A stretch of DNA of 47,007 bases from CAYVAP01 sp964343195 (GTDB lineage: Bacteria > Bacteroidota > Bacteroidia > J057). Under the pieces are notes generated by a model. The model had not been told where the DNA came from. It searched no databases and saw only the letters and a list, made by a program, of their open reading frames with translations. Made by a program: the position numbers and the translations under genes. The stretch lies in assembly GCA_964343195.1 (NCBI GenBank), contig CAYFIR010000038.1, forward strand, positions 1 to 47,007, given 5' to 3'. Positions 34,103 to 41,749 of the stretch are shown here, one piece after another; position 1 is the first letter of the stretch; each line of letters starts with the position of its first letter.

Positions 34103-35314
34103 ATGATCGCAAACGACCAAACTACCTCGCACAAGAAAACAGCTCACAGATACGAGCCTGCTGATTATTACCAACTGGACGAACTGCTCAGCGAAGAGCA
34201 CCGCATGATACGCGACAGCGTGCGGGACTGGCTCAATGAGCACATCAGCCCCTATATCAATGACTGGGCGCAGAACAATGAGTGTCCTACCCACCTGGTA
34301 AAGCAGATGGGCGAAATGGGCCTCTTTGGTCCCTCACTCCCGGAAGAGTATGGTTGCCCTGGCCTCGATGACATGGCTTATGGCCTTATCATGCAGGAAA
34401 TCGAGCGGGTAGACTCTGGAATTCGTTCCATGTGCTCTGTTCAGGGTTCGCTGGTGATGTATCCGATCTACAAGTACGGCAGCGAGGAGCAAAAACATAA
34501 GTACCTGCCCAAACTCGCCAGCGGAGAGATGATGGGCTGCTTTGGGCTGACCGAGCCGGATCATGGCTCCAATCCGGGGGGGATGACCACCAACTTCAGG
34601 GACATGGGCGACCATTACCTCCTCAACGGTGCCAAGACCTGGATTTCCAATTCGCCCTTTGCTGACATCGCCGTGGTGTGGGCCAAAAATGAAGAAGGCC
34701 GCATTCATGGGATGATCGTCGAGCGCGGGATGGAAGGCTTTACTACTCCGAAAATCGAGAACAAATGGTCGCTCCGGGCCAGTGATACAGGGGAACTGGT
34801 TTTTGAAGATGTAAAAGTTCCGAAGGAGAATCTCCTGCCCGGCATCAGCGGACTGCGCGGCCCGCTTGGCTGCCTGGACAAAGCCCGTTACGGCATCGCA
34901 TGGGGAGCTATGGGAGCCGCGATGGACTGCTACTCCACGGCACTGATCTACTCCAAAGAGCGGGAACAATTCGGTAAGCCGATTGGAGGCTTTCAGCTCC
35001 AGCAAAAGAAGCTGGCCGAAATGCTGACCGAGATCACCAAGATGCAGATGATGACCTGGCGACTGGGGACCCTGATGACTGAAGGGCGTGCTACTACGGC
35101 TCAGATCTCCATGGCCAAGCGCAACAACGTCGCCTCCGCACTGGAAATCGCGCGCGAAGCCCGTCAGATGCTAGGTGGCATGGGCATCACCGGGGATTAT
35201 CCCATCATGCGCCACATGATGAACCTTGAGTCTGTGGTCACTTATGAAGGAACTCACGACATCCACCTGTTGATCACCGGATATGATGTAACAGGACTGT
35301 CGGCCTTTCGGTAG
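34103..35314 (+). CDS. Acyl-CoA dehydrogenase, glutaryl-CoA dehydrogenase-like
   Basis: A protein of 403 residues with the whole acyl-CoA dehydrogenase fold: FAD-contact block GCFGLTEPDHGSNPGG, NGAKTWISN, the C-terminal helical domain and the catalytic base Glu382 in VVTYEGTHDIHLL. Motifs such as GIRSMCSVQGSLVM, RYGIAWGAMGAA and the tail ITGYDVTG match glutaryl-CoA dehydrogenases, which oxidise and decarboxylate glutaryl-CoA to crotonyl-CoA in lysine and tryptophan degradation. It stands alone; the electron-transfer partners are not nearby. The start at 34103 is ATG. Confidence 0.92.
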   Translation: MIANDQTTSHKKTAHRYEPADYYQLDELLSEEHRMIRDSVRDWLNEHISPYINDWAQNNECPTHLVKQMGEMGLFGPSLPEEYGCPGLDDMAYGLIMQEIERVDSGIRSMCSVQGSLVMYPIYKYGSEEQKHKYLPKLASGEMMGCFGLTEPDHGSNPGGMTTNFRDMGDHYLLNGAKTWISNSPFADIAVVWAKNEEGRIHGMIVERGMEGFTTPKIENKWSLRASDTGELVFEDVKVPKENLLPGISGLRGPLGCLDKARYGIAWGAMGAAMDCYSTALIYSKEREQFGKPIGGFQLQQKKLAEMLTEITKMQMMTWRLGTLMTEGRATTAQISMAKRNNVASALEIAREARQMLGGMGITGDYPIMRHMMNLESVVTYEGTHDIHLLITGYDVTGLSAFR

Positions 35315-35335
35315 GCGACCAGGTGTAGGGGTTCA

Positions 35336-35393
35336 GGTATGGAGTATATGGAGGTATGGAGTATATGGGGAAAAACTCCATACCCTCCATACC
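35336..35393. terminator. Bidirectional terminator made of duplicated arms
   Basis: GGTATGGAG occurs twice (35336-35344, 35353-35361) and its complement CTCCATACC twice (35376-35384, 35385-35393). Two alternative 9 bp stems with A5 in the loop region can form between the converging genes; the element ends exactly at the stop of the minus-strand gene. Its duplicated arms suggest origin by local repeat expansion. Confidence 0.6.
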
Positions 35394-36311
35394 CTATTCC
35401 CTTTCCAGGTACTGCTGGTACAGGATGGGGAAAACTTCAGTATTAGCCTGGTAGATGCGCTGAAATGTGGGAATGAAGGTGCCTGGTTCGAGATGTAACG
35501 GATCTACCTCCCAACTGTAGTCACGTTTCAGAATGCTCAGGGCAATGTCCAAACGGTAGCAGGAGAAGGGACGTAGCTCCTGTTCACTCCCTGCTCCGAA
35601 GAAGTATCCATCCTCCAGGAGTAATTCTTCCCCCACTTCCTGGGTATTGAGGACACCAAATCCCAATGTCCGATCAAAACTTCTATCTGCCGGATTGGCT
35701 CGATAAATATAGTAGAGTCGATCGCTATTCAGGTCTGGTAACAGCCGGATGGTTTTCCAGGTGGAAGTCATATTGCCCTGTGGATCATAGTTCTGTCCGT
35801 TGTACTCATAGATCCGTTTGCGTTTACGCCATTTAAACTGTCCCAGCGCGAGCTGAAGTGGAGAATCTCCCTCCGGATGGAATACCTCCAGCCATTTTCC
35901 CTCGAGGCTCATCATATCGTCCTCGTCTGCCGCCGCTGCATAATATGAATTGGCCATGGCATCCTGAAGATACTCTATCTGATCCCAGAGTAGGTTGTTT
36001 TCGGCTTCCAACTGGGCCATGGTGTCCTCATGGGTAAGAGACTCGGAAAGCAGGTCCTCCATTACGAGGCTGTCGATAAAGACCAGCAGGCGATTCATCC
36101 AGTCGTCAAAAGCAGTTTTACTTTCTCTGTGAGGGAGTATGCCTCTGATTTTATCACGTTCCCAGGTGCGGTACTGGATAGAGAGATTGAGAATGGTCTG
36201 AAACTTTTGGGTATTGGGTTCCAGTTTGCTTTGCAAGGTTCGCAGGGCATCAAAAGGATGATCTTCGAGGAGTTGCTGTTGTACCTCTTTTTTAAGCTGT
36301 TCTATGGTCAT
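35394..36311 (-). CDS. Protein with effector-associated-domain-like N-terminus and beta-rich C-terminus
   Basis: A protein of 305 residues. Residues 1-88 are an all-helical domain whose pattern (helix, AL..L, long QTILNLSIQYRTWERDKIRGIL helix seen in parts, then DDWMNRLLVFIDSL) resembles EAD11-type effector-associated domains of bacterial conflict and signalling proteins. A coiled coil follows (about 88-120). Residues about 135-255 form a beta-rich domain with LEGKWLEVF, GQFKWRKRKRIYEYNG, DRLYYIYRA, GFGVLNTQ and EDGYFFGAG, reminiscent of a lipocalin-like barrel. There is no signal peptide, so it is cytoplasmic. The EAD reading is by eye and uncertain; the role of the C-terminus is unknown. 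Neighbours are metabolic, not defence genes. Confidence 0.6.
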   Translation of the reverse strand: MTIEQLKKEVQQQLLEDHPFDALRTLQSKLEPNTQKFQTILNLSIQYRTWERDKIRGILPHRESKTAFDDWMNRLLVFIDSLVMEDLLSESLTHEDTMAQLEAENNLLWDQIEYLQDAMANSYYAAAADEDDMMSLEGKWLEVFHPEGDSPLQLALGQFKWRKRKRIYEYNGQNYDPQGNMTSTWKTIRLLPDLNSDRLYYIYRANPADRSFDRTLGFGVLNTQEVGEELLLEDGYFFGAGSEQELRPFSCYRLDIALSILKRDYSWEVDPLHLEPGTFIPTFQRIYQANTEVFPILYQQYLERE

Positions 36312-36547
36312 ACCAGAGTTTGAAGTCAGTGGAGGTAAATTATGTCATTTGTAGACCGATGGCAATTCGATTGGGGGAAAACTTCGCGAGACAGAACTAA
36401 GTGCGTAGCAAAACGTTTCTCGGCAAGCTGAATTCAGCATACGAGGTACCCCTTGATCAGGATTGCCCGAATCAGCCTCTATACTTGCCGGGGGCTTTTG
36501 CCATTGATGTGAATAAAACGCGGAAATGCGCTAATTCTGCGGCAAAC

Positions 36548-36559
36548 TGTTTCGAAACA
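36548..36559. promoter_or_regulatory. LacI-type palindrome upstream of the MFS gene
   Basis: TGTTTCGAAACA is a perfect 12 bp palindrome with the central CG typical of LacI/GalR-family operators. It ends 75 bp before the MFS ATG and abuts a candidate -33 TTG at 36563. No LacI-family gene is in the window. Confidence 0.5.
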
Positions 36560-36562
36560 TGG

Positions 36563-36594
36563 TTGCAAGTTTGCCCGGGGAATTGCTACCTTTC
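36563..36594 (+). promoter_or_regulatory. Candidate Bacteroidetes promoter of the MFS gene
   Basis: TTG at 36563-36565 and TACCTTTC at 36587-36594 (one mismatch to TAnnTTTG) are separated by 21 nt. This fits the -33/-7 layout, with transcription starting about 35 nt upstream of the ATG at 36635. Confidence 0.45.
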
Positions 36595-36634
36595 AATAAT
36601 AGTTTAGACTACACTCACCAATCCTACTACTCAT

Positions 36635-38002
36635 ATGGATCAACTAGCAAATCGAAATCGACTGTTTTTAGCCAGTTGTGTCGCCTTGACCGTGACAGCG
36701 ATGACCTTTGCCATTCGGGCGGGTATCCTGACGGAGCTAAGCGAAGCATTTGGCCTGAATGATACCCAGCTTGGCTGGATCAATGCCATGGGATTCCTGG
36801 GCTTTCCAGTTGCCACCATGATCGGAGGCCCGCTTTACAATACCCTGGGACCCAAGAAGTTTCTGTGGGTGGCTTTTGTCGGTCATGTCCTGGGACTCGT
36901 CCTCACCATGACTGCAGGTGGATTCTACGGCCTGCTGATTAGCACATTTTTGATTGGATTTGCCAATGGATCCGTGGAGGCAGCCTGTAATCCGATGATT
37001 GCAGATATGTTTCCTGATAATAAGACTACCATGCTGAATCGATTCCACGTATGGTTCCCTGGTGGTATCGTGATCGGTAGCCTGGTGGTCATTGCGATGG
37101 AAGCAATGGGACTTGGCTGGCAGGCTCAGATCGGCATCATGCTGATTCCGACTGCCTTCTACGCCTTCCTGATCTTCGGCCAGGAATTTCCCCCATTGGT
37201 TAGCAACGATGGATTTGACTTCAAGAAACTTTTCCCCCCCATTTACCTGACCATCGTCATCGCCTTGGTCCTGGTTGCAGCGTCAGACCTGACCCTGTAT
37301 AACTGGGTGGGCAGTGAAATTGGCCTTTACATCAAGGGCGGATTGCTCGTATTGGTTGCCGTATTGGTGTACATCAAATTTGGCGCACTCTATGCGGTGT
37401 TTGCCTTTGCGATGTCCCTGACCGCTACCTCGGAGCTTGGTACCCAGCAGTGGGTGGAGCGAATTCTCGGTAACGCTGGTGCTCACCCCATGGTGGTGTT
37501 GATTCTGGTAACGGGACTGATGGCCGCCGGACGATTCTTCGGGGGACCGCTGATTCATCGCTTCAAGCCGATCGGGGTGCTGTTTGGCTCCTCTATTGTA
37601 GCCGCTGTCGGACTTTACCTCATGAGCATGGCTACCGGCCCCATGGTGTACGTTTCGGCGATTCTGTTTGCCGTCGGGGTGATGTACTTCTGGCCCACGA
37701 TGCTGGGTTCTGTCGCAGAGTATACCCCACAAACTGGTGCATTGGGCCTATCCTTTATGGGAGGGGTAGGAATGTTTGCGGTGTCCATGTGGCAGCCGGT
37801 TATCGGTGGCTGGCTGGATCAGGAGCGCGCAGCAGCGCTCGCAGAAGGAGTAAGTGCCGAAGCCGCAGAACTGGCCGCTGGTCAGGCAGCACTGGATAAC
37901 ATCGCGATTTTCCCCATTGTGTTGATCGTGATTTTTGCGGGGCTGTTCTTCTACCTTCGCAACCGGAAGGAAGGCGAGCCTGAAGCGGCCAAAGTAGCCT
38001 GA
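36635..38002 (+). CDS. MFS transporter, possibly for a sugar
   Basis: A protein of 455 residues with about 12-14 hydrophobic segments. Features: GGPLYNTLGPKKF after helix 2 (motif A-like), a conserved FANGSVEAACNPMIADMFPD block and a NRFHVWFPGG block, both typical of Bacteroidota MFS proteins found beside carbohydrate genes, and a polar C-terminal tail RNRKEGEPEAAKVA. Substrate is unknown; a sugar is suggested by the LacI-type palindrome in its promoter. Two tandem terminators follow the stop, so it is monocistronic. Confidence 0.85.
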   Translation: MDQLANRNRLFLASCVALTVTAMTFAIRAGILTELSEAFGLNDTQLGWINAMGFLGFPVATMIGGPLYNTLGPKKFLWVAFVGHVLGLVLTMTAGGFYGLLISTFLIGFANGSVEAACNPMIADMFPDNKTTMLNRFHVWFPGGIVIGSLVVIAMEAMGLGWQAQIGIMLIPTAFYAFLIFGQEFPPLVSNDGFDFKKLFPPIYLTIVIALVLVAASDLTLYNWVGSEIGLYIKGGLLVLVAVLVYIKFGALYAVFAFAMSLTATSELGTQQWVERILGNAGAHPMVVLILVTGLMAAGRFFGGPLIHRFKPIGVLFGSSIVAAVGLYLMSMATGPMVYVSAILFAVGVMYFWPTMLGSVAEYTPQTGALGLSFMGGVGMFAVSMWQPVIGGWLDQERAAALAEGVSAEAAELAAGQAALDNIAIFPIVLIVIFAGLFFYLRNRKEGEPEAAKVA

Positions 38003-38022
38003 ACTGGCAGGTAATGACAGGT

Positions 38023-38060
38023 GCGGTGCAGGGCCCTTTGGCTTTGCACCGCATTTCTTT
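38023..38060 (+). terminator. First terminator after the MFS gene
   Basis: An 8 bp stem GCGGTGCA/TGCACCGC (38023-38030 and 38045-38052), with inner GGCC/GGCT pairing, is followed by ATTTCTTTTT. It lies 21 bp after the stop codon. Confidence 0.82.
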
Positions 38061-38064
38061 TTGG

Positions 38065-38085
38065 TGCACCTTCGGGTGCATTTTC
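38065..38085 (+). terminator. Second, UUCG-loop terminator
   Basis: TGCACC-TTCG-GGTGCA, a 6 bp stem with the very stable TTCG loop, is followed by TTTTCC. It reuses the TGCACC stem sequence of the preceding hairpin, giving a tandem stop 16 bp before the TPR gene. Confidence 0.7.
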
Positions 38086-38100
38086 CGTATAAGGTCACCT

Positions 38101-39186
38101 ATGGCAGAATTATCCTCACAAGATTACCTGAATCAGGGCAAAAAAGCCTTCGAAGGGCGTGATTTCCAGGAAGCTCACCGTTTGTTTAGCCTGGCCATTT
38201 TTCAGATGGAAGAAAACAAGGGAGAGTTGGGGCTTCCTGAAACCAAAGTGGCAGAGGCCTATGTGTTGCGGGCATCGGCGTTGTGGCGCGACGATGAGGC
38301 CGCTACCTTTCAGGACACCGATGTGTTTCATCAGGTGCTCAATGATTTTGAGCAGGCACTGGACATGCAACCGAGAAACGCGGCCCTGCTCAACCTTAGG
38401 GGGCGTTTATACATGGGCTGCGAATTTGAAGATCATAGAGCACGTGCCAGGGAGGATTTTCAGGCTGCACTTGAGATCCTACCGGACGATCTTGAAACCC
38501 TGCGAAACCTGGCTGAAGTGCTGGCGCGGATGGAGTCTCATGAAGAGGCCGCAGACTACCTGACCAAAGCCATTGATCTGGGCAACCATGACCCCGAACT
38601 GTATCTCCGTCGTGGGGTGGCATTCTTCAAGAAGCGTCCTCCTGAGTTCAAGGCCGCAGCAGCTGACTTCGGGCAGGCTGAAAACCTGGCACCTGAAGTC
38701 GATGAAACCTATATCTGGAGGGCTCAGTGCTTCCAGGAAATGGGAGAAGTTCGCCTGGCCGTAGAGGAATATGACAAGCTGATTTCCTTTTCCCCCAAAG
38801 CGGAATATCTGGTGGACCGGGGCGTCATCAAGCTGGAACTAAGTGAAGACGAGGCACTTGCAGACTTTGACGAAGCCCTGGAGTTGGAGCCACATCCATT
38901 GGCCTATAACAACCGGGCGGGGCTGCTGAGGATGCGTGGAGAACTGGAAGAGGCTGAGCAGGATGCGAAGGAAGCCCTGCGCATAGCACCGGAATATACC
39001 GTGGCGCAGGCTACTCTGGCAGAAATATATGCCGATATGGGCGACCGGAGCCAAATGCTGCATCACCTGGATATCGCGCTTGATACCTATTACGATGACG
39101 TAGTCGATGTCATGAGCGAGCCAGCTTTTGCCCCTTACCTCAACGACCCCGGGTTTCTGGCGTTGATTCAGAAAAGTCGGAATTAG
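38101..39186 (+). CDS. TPR-repeat protein
   Basis: A protein of 361 residues built from about eight tetratricopeptide repeats, for example YLNQGKKAFEGRDFQEAHRLF, AYVLRASALW and LRRGVAFF segments, with the helix-helix spacing of about 34 residues. It has no signal peptide and is acidic, so it is a cytoplasmic scaffold; partner unknown. The ATG at 38101 is preferred; upstream frame extends to 38014 but would run through the two terminators. No operon partner: the next gene is on the other strand. Confidence 0.88.
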   Translation: MAELSSQDYLNQGKKAFEGRDFQEAHRLFSLAIFQMEENKGELGLPETKVAEAYVLRASALWRDDEAATFQDTDVFHQVLNDFEQALDMQPRNAALLNLRGRLYMGCEFEDHRARAREDFQAALEILPDDLETLRNLAEVLARMESHEEAADYLTKAIDLGNHDPELYLRRGVAFFKKRPPEFKAAAADFGQAENLAPEVDETYIWRAQCFQEMGEVRLAVEEYDKLISFSPKAEYLVDRGVIKLELSEDEALADFDEALELEPHPLAYNNRAGLLRMRGELEEAEQDAKEALRIAPEYTVAQATLAEIYADMGDRSQMLHHLDIALDTYYDDVVDVMSEPAFAPYLNDPGFLALIQKSRN

Positions 39187-39264
39187 CAGAGGAAATTCAA
39201 TTGTGCAGGCTGCAATAGGCAGATGCTTTTGCTGTTGTGGCGGTCGTGGCGCCTGCCAATCCTG

Positions 39265-39609
39265 CTATCCCTTTTTCACAAACTCGGACTTCAGCCCCAT
39301 GGCGCCAAAGCCAGGAATCCTGCAGTCGATGTTGTGGTCGCCTTCCACAAGGCGGATGTTTTTGACTTTGGTGCCGGCTTTTACGGGGCCAGAGGCTCCC
39401 TTGACAGGTAGGTCCTTGACTACGATGACGGTGTCGCCATCCTGTAGCTCGTTGCCATTGGCATCCTTGACGATGAGGACCTCCTCCTCGACTTCCAGTT
39501 CGGCAGGATTCCACTCGTGGCCGCACTCTGGGCAGGCAAATAGCTCAGTACCTGTGGAGTAGCCATATGGCGACTCGCATTGGGGACAGGGTTGCATTTC
39601 GTCTGACAT
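39265..39609 (-). CDS. yjdM: YjdM/PhnA-family zinc-ribbon protein
   Basis: A protein of 114 residues from the ATG at 39609 (an upstream extension to 39681 lacks family similarity). The N-terminal zinc ribbon has C8-x2-C11 and C26-x2-C29 (CPQC, CPEC). The C-terminal domain (about 45-114) is the PhnA/YjdM beta fold with DANGNELQDGDTVIVVKDL and IPGFGAMGLKSEFVKK. Although the family is named from the E. coli phosphonate region, it is not needed for phosphonate use and its role is unknown. Confidence 0.93.
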   Translation of the reverse strand: MSDEMQPCPQCESPYGYSTGTELFACPECGHEWNPAELEVEEEVLIVKDANGNELQDGDTVIVVKDLPVKGASGPVKAGTKVKNIRLVEGDHNIDCRIPGFGAMGLKSEFVKKG

Positions 39610-39693
39610 GGCGGCAAATATAGGGGAAGGTTTGGAGTATGGCTGTTTAAGGATCAAAGTTTTCCATAGCCCTCGCAGCAATTCTAATTTGCC

Positions 39694-40155
39694 TCAAAAC
39701 CATCCTCTTCGCTTTCTCAGGCTTTTGTCCTTCTCCTTTTGGGTGAGGAACTCATCGAGCTTTCCAAGGATTTCTTCAAACGTCAGGCCTCGCAGCCCAT
39801 CACCATCATCAGAATGCTTTTCCAGCAGGGCAATGATCCGGCTTTGGAAGTGGATGAGTTTGTTGGCTGTTAGCTCGTTTCCCCGGCCTTGTTCCCGCCA
39901 TTCTTTGAGAAAAGCCTGCCAGTCATCGTTTTCGGCACCGATGATCACAACGGGCTCTCCAGGAAAGCAGGGCCCCTCATTCATGTAAAGAATGGTTCCC
40001 GCAACTGTGCTCTCCAGATCCGCAGTTGCGATGTCAAACTCTACCTCTGCGATTAACTCGCCAGAGGAGACCTGATCTCCGACAGTTTTATGGGTTTTAC
40101 TGATCTGCCCTTTTTCTGAAGGCCCGAATAGCGGGGGTAATTCAATGAGTTCCAA
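39694..40155 (-). CDS. Lipoyl/biotinyl-like domain protein without the modified lysine
   Basis: A protein of 153 residues. Residues 1-75 follow the biotinyl/lipoyl domain: VGDQVSSGELIAEVE, the hairpin position, LESTVAGTILYMNEG and GEPVVIIG. At the hairpin, where lipoylated domains have DKA, this protein reads DIATAD, so the modified lysine is replaced by Ile42. It therefore probably cannot carry lipoate or biotin. Residues about 78-153 are helical and charged, ending in KSLRKRRGW. No dehydrogenase subunits are nearby. It may be a binding or regulatory relative of the lipoyl fold. Confidence 0.7.
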   Translation of the reverse strand: MELIELPPLFGPSEKGQISKTHKTVGDQVSSGELIAEVEFDIATADLESTVAGTILYMNEGPCFPGEPVVIIGAENDDWQAFLKEWREQGRGNELTANKLIHFQSRIIALLEKHSDDGDGLRGLTFEEILGKLDEFLTQKEKDKSLRKRRGWF

Positions 40156-40254
40156 GAGATATAAGCTGGTTGAATTGTGGTGAGATATGGATAGGTGGAT
40201 ACTTTAGGAAAAATTCTTGCTGGTAAGGGTACAGACAGGAAAACCTTTCCTGTA

Positions 40255-41016
40255 TCAAAAATGGCAGCCACATTCGAAATACTCGCCATAATAAATTGGG
40301 TGGAAAAGAATCGTATCCCCAAGAGAGAGTCGATTACCTAATATCAAAACATTAGGCTCACTTAGACGGGTTACCAAGATGGAATAGGATCGAAAAATCG
40401 AATCCTCATCAAAATAACCTTTATCAAGTAGGGTCCCCTTTAGATAAAGTATTACCGTATCATGTCCTTGTTCAATGTATACACTCCGACCTAAATGTGT
40501 AGAAAACTCCAAACTGTCCAGATGATCACCCTGGATTGGAATAGAAGCAAATAGGGTGTCCCCTATTTCACATATTGAATCAGTTTTCGCTATCATTGCT
40601 TTATTTATCTCCAACCACTTATAACGCTCATAGGCACCATATCTACCATGAAACTTCAATCGATCAATAAGCTCGTTTGATTCCATATAGTACTGTAGTG
40701 AGATTGATAAGAAGATAGCTTTTTCACTAGTTGACGTAAACCCTAAAGAATCAAGGTAGCTCACGATATTTTGGTCAAAATCTTCCTCCTGAATTTTTCT
40801 TTCGAAATCCATCTTGAGACTTTCGATTGCAGAAAAATATGTATTGTACTCCTGAGAGTATAACCCCTTTCTCTCAGAAGGACTTAACATTGATTCGGAC
40901 TTTTCTAGATAGCCTTGAAGAAAATGCTCCTTCTTTTCGCCACAAGAAGCTAATATTCCTGCAGCCAGAATAAGTAAGACTGGTATGGTATAAGCCAGGG
41001 TGTTCAATCTGTTCAT
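40255..41016 (-). CDS. Lipoprotein of unknown function
   Basis: A protein of 253 residues with a lipoprotein signal ending at Cys25 (GILASC). The mature part is charged and rich in Ser and Leu, with no motif I recognise, and ends in FECGCHF. The gene is visibly richer in A and T than its neighbours, with many AAA, ATA and TTA codons, which may point to acquisition. No mobility genes flank it. The stretch between it and the next gene (41017-41201) is also AT-rich and holds no gene. Confidence 0.65.
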   Translation of the reverse strand: MNRLNTLAYTIPVLLILAAGILASCGEKKEHFLQGYLEKSESMLSPSERKGLYSQEYNTYFSAIESLKMDFERKIQEEDFDQNIVSYLDSLGFTSTSEKAIFLSISLQYYMESNELIDRLKFHGRYGAYERYKWLEINKAMIAKTDSICEIGDTLFASIPIQGDHLDSLEFSTHLGRSVYIEQGHDTVILYLKGTLLDKGYFDEDSIFRSYSILVTRLSEPNVLILGNRLSLGDTILFHPIYYGEYFECGCHF

Positions 41017-41201
41017 AGATTCTTCCTGCGTTTTGGGTCAACAAAACAGGGAACTTCTTTTCTTCTCCGCGCCTCCGCGTGAGACTTCATCTTCTTTTTT
41101 AAACCCTATAAGCATGAAGAAAACGCAGGATGTAAGAGGGGTACAAAACTGAACAGTCTATGGTATAGGCTTTCATTTCCCTCTGTCGCGAAAATATTCC
41201 C

Positions 41202-41666
41202 TCAGCCCTCCAAAATCATCTTCCGGATCAGCGATACCTGCCCAAGGTGATAGTATGTGTGCTCGATGACGCCCTCGATGTTGCGGCGGTAATCGCCGTA
41301 CTTCGGATCAACAAATGGTTCAGCCAGTTTCGAGTCGGACATCTTCCCAACCGCCTCTACAAACTGCTCCGCGTTTGACAGAAACTCGTGCACCAGCTGT
41401 TGCCAGTCCTCTTCCGACTCGATAGGCGGCAGGTCAAAGCTGTATTTGTCCCGGATTTTTAGGTCGCCCCCGTTGAAGACATTCAGGATGCCAGCCAGGT
41501 AGTAGTTGATGTGAAAGGTCAACCTGGCAATGGTGTTCAGGCTGCCGACCTGTTGCGTTGCCTGCTGCCAGCTTACCTGCGAGATTTGGTCCTGAAAGTT
41601 GGTGTTGGCGATCCAGCGCCCGTCCAGCAGGACTTCTTTCAGCCGTTTTGAAAGGTCATTCTCCAT
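41202..41666 (-). CDS. DinB-like four-helix protein
   Basis: A protein of 154 residues of the DinB/DUF1572 superfamily, a four-helix bundle with a three-histidine metal site: His52 (LTFHINYYL) and His136 and His140 (IEHTYYHLGQ). The family includes thiol transferases that use bacillithiol or mycothiol, and many uncharacterised members. The presence of ytxJ in this genome makes a bacillithiol-dependent role possible but not shown. It is a single gene, followed by an intergenic repeat. Confidence 0.88.
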   Translation of the reverse strand: MENDLSKRLKEVLLDGRWIANTNFQDQISQVSWQQATQQVGSLNTIARLTFHINYYLAGILNVFNGGDLKIRDKYSFDLPPIESEEDWQQLVHEFLSNAEQFVEAVGKMSDSKLAEPFVDPKYGDYRRNIEGVIEHTYYHLGQVSLIRKMILEG

Positions 41667-41688
41667 TGGTCATGGTTTATTTTTCATG

Positions 41689-41749
41689 GATCAATGTTCA
41701 ATATCCAATATTCAATGAACATTGATCACTGATCACTGATCACTGATCA
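41689..41749. repeat. Inverted repeat and TGATCAC heptamer array
   Basis: GATCAATGTTCA (41689-41700) and TGAACATTGATC (41716-41727) form a 12 bp inverted repeat around a 15-nt centre. It runs into a tandem TGATCAC heptamer (41723-41749, three perfect copies and a partial one), so the element ends in a repeat of its own arm. It lies between the GH5 and DinB genes and does not resemble a terminator. Confidence 0.65.

Larger units (their letters stand above)
36312..36634. other. 323 bp divergent intergenic region
   Basis: No gene is supported. The useful content is the LacI-type palindrome and promoter of the downstream MFS gene (36548-36594). The rest shows no repeat copy and no convincing structure. 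Confidence 0.45.

Noticed and set aside
4050..40263. Shared C-terminal Cys-Gly-Cys ending of the amidohydrolase and the lipoprotein
   Set aside because: GCGCVH and CGCHF are too short, and the proteins are otherwise unrelated; chance is the simpler explanation.
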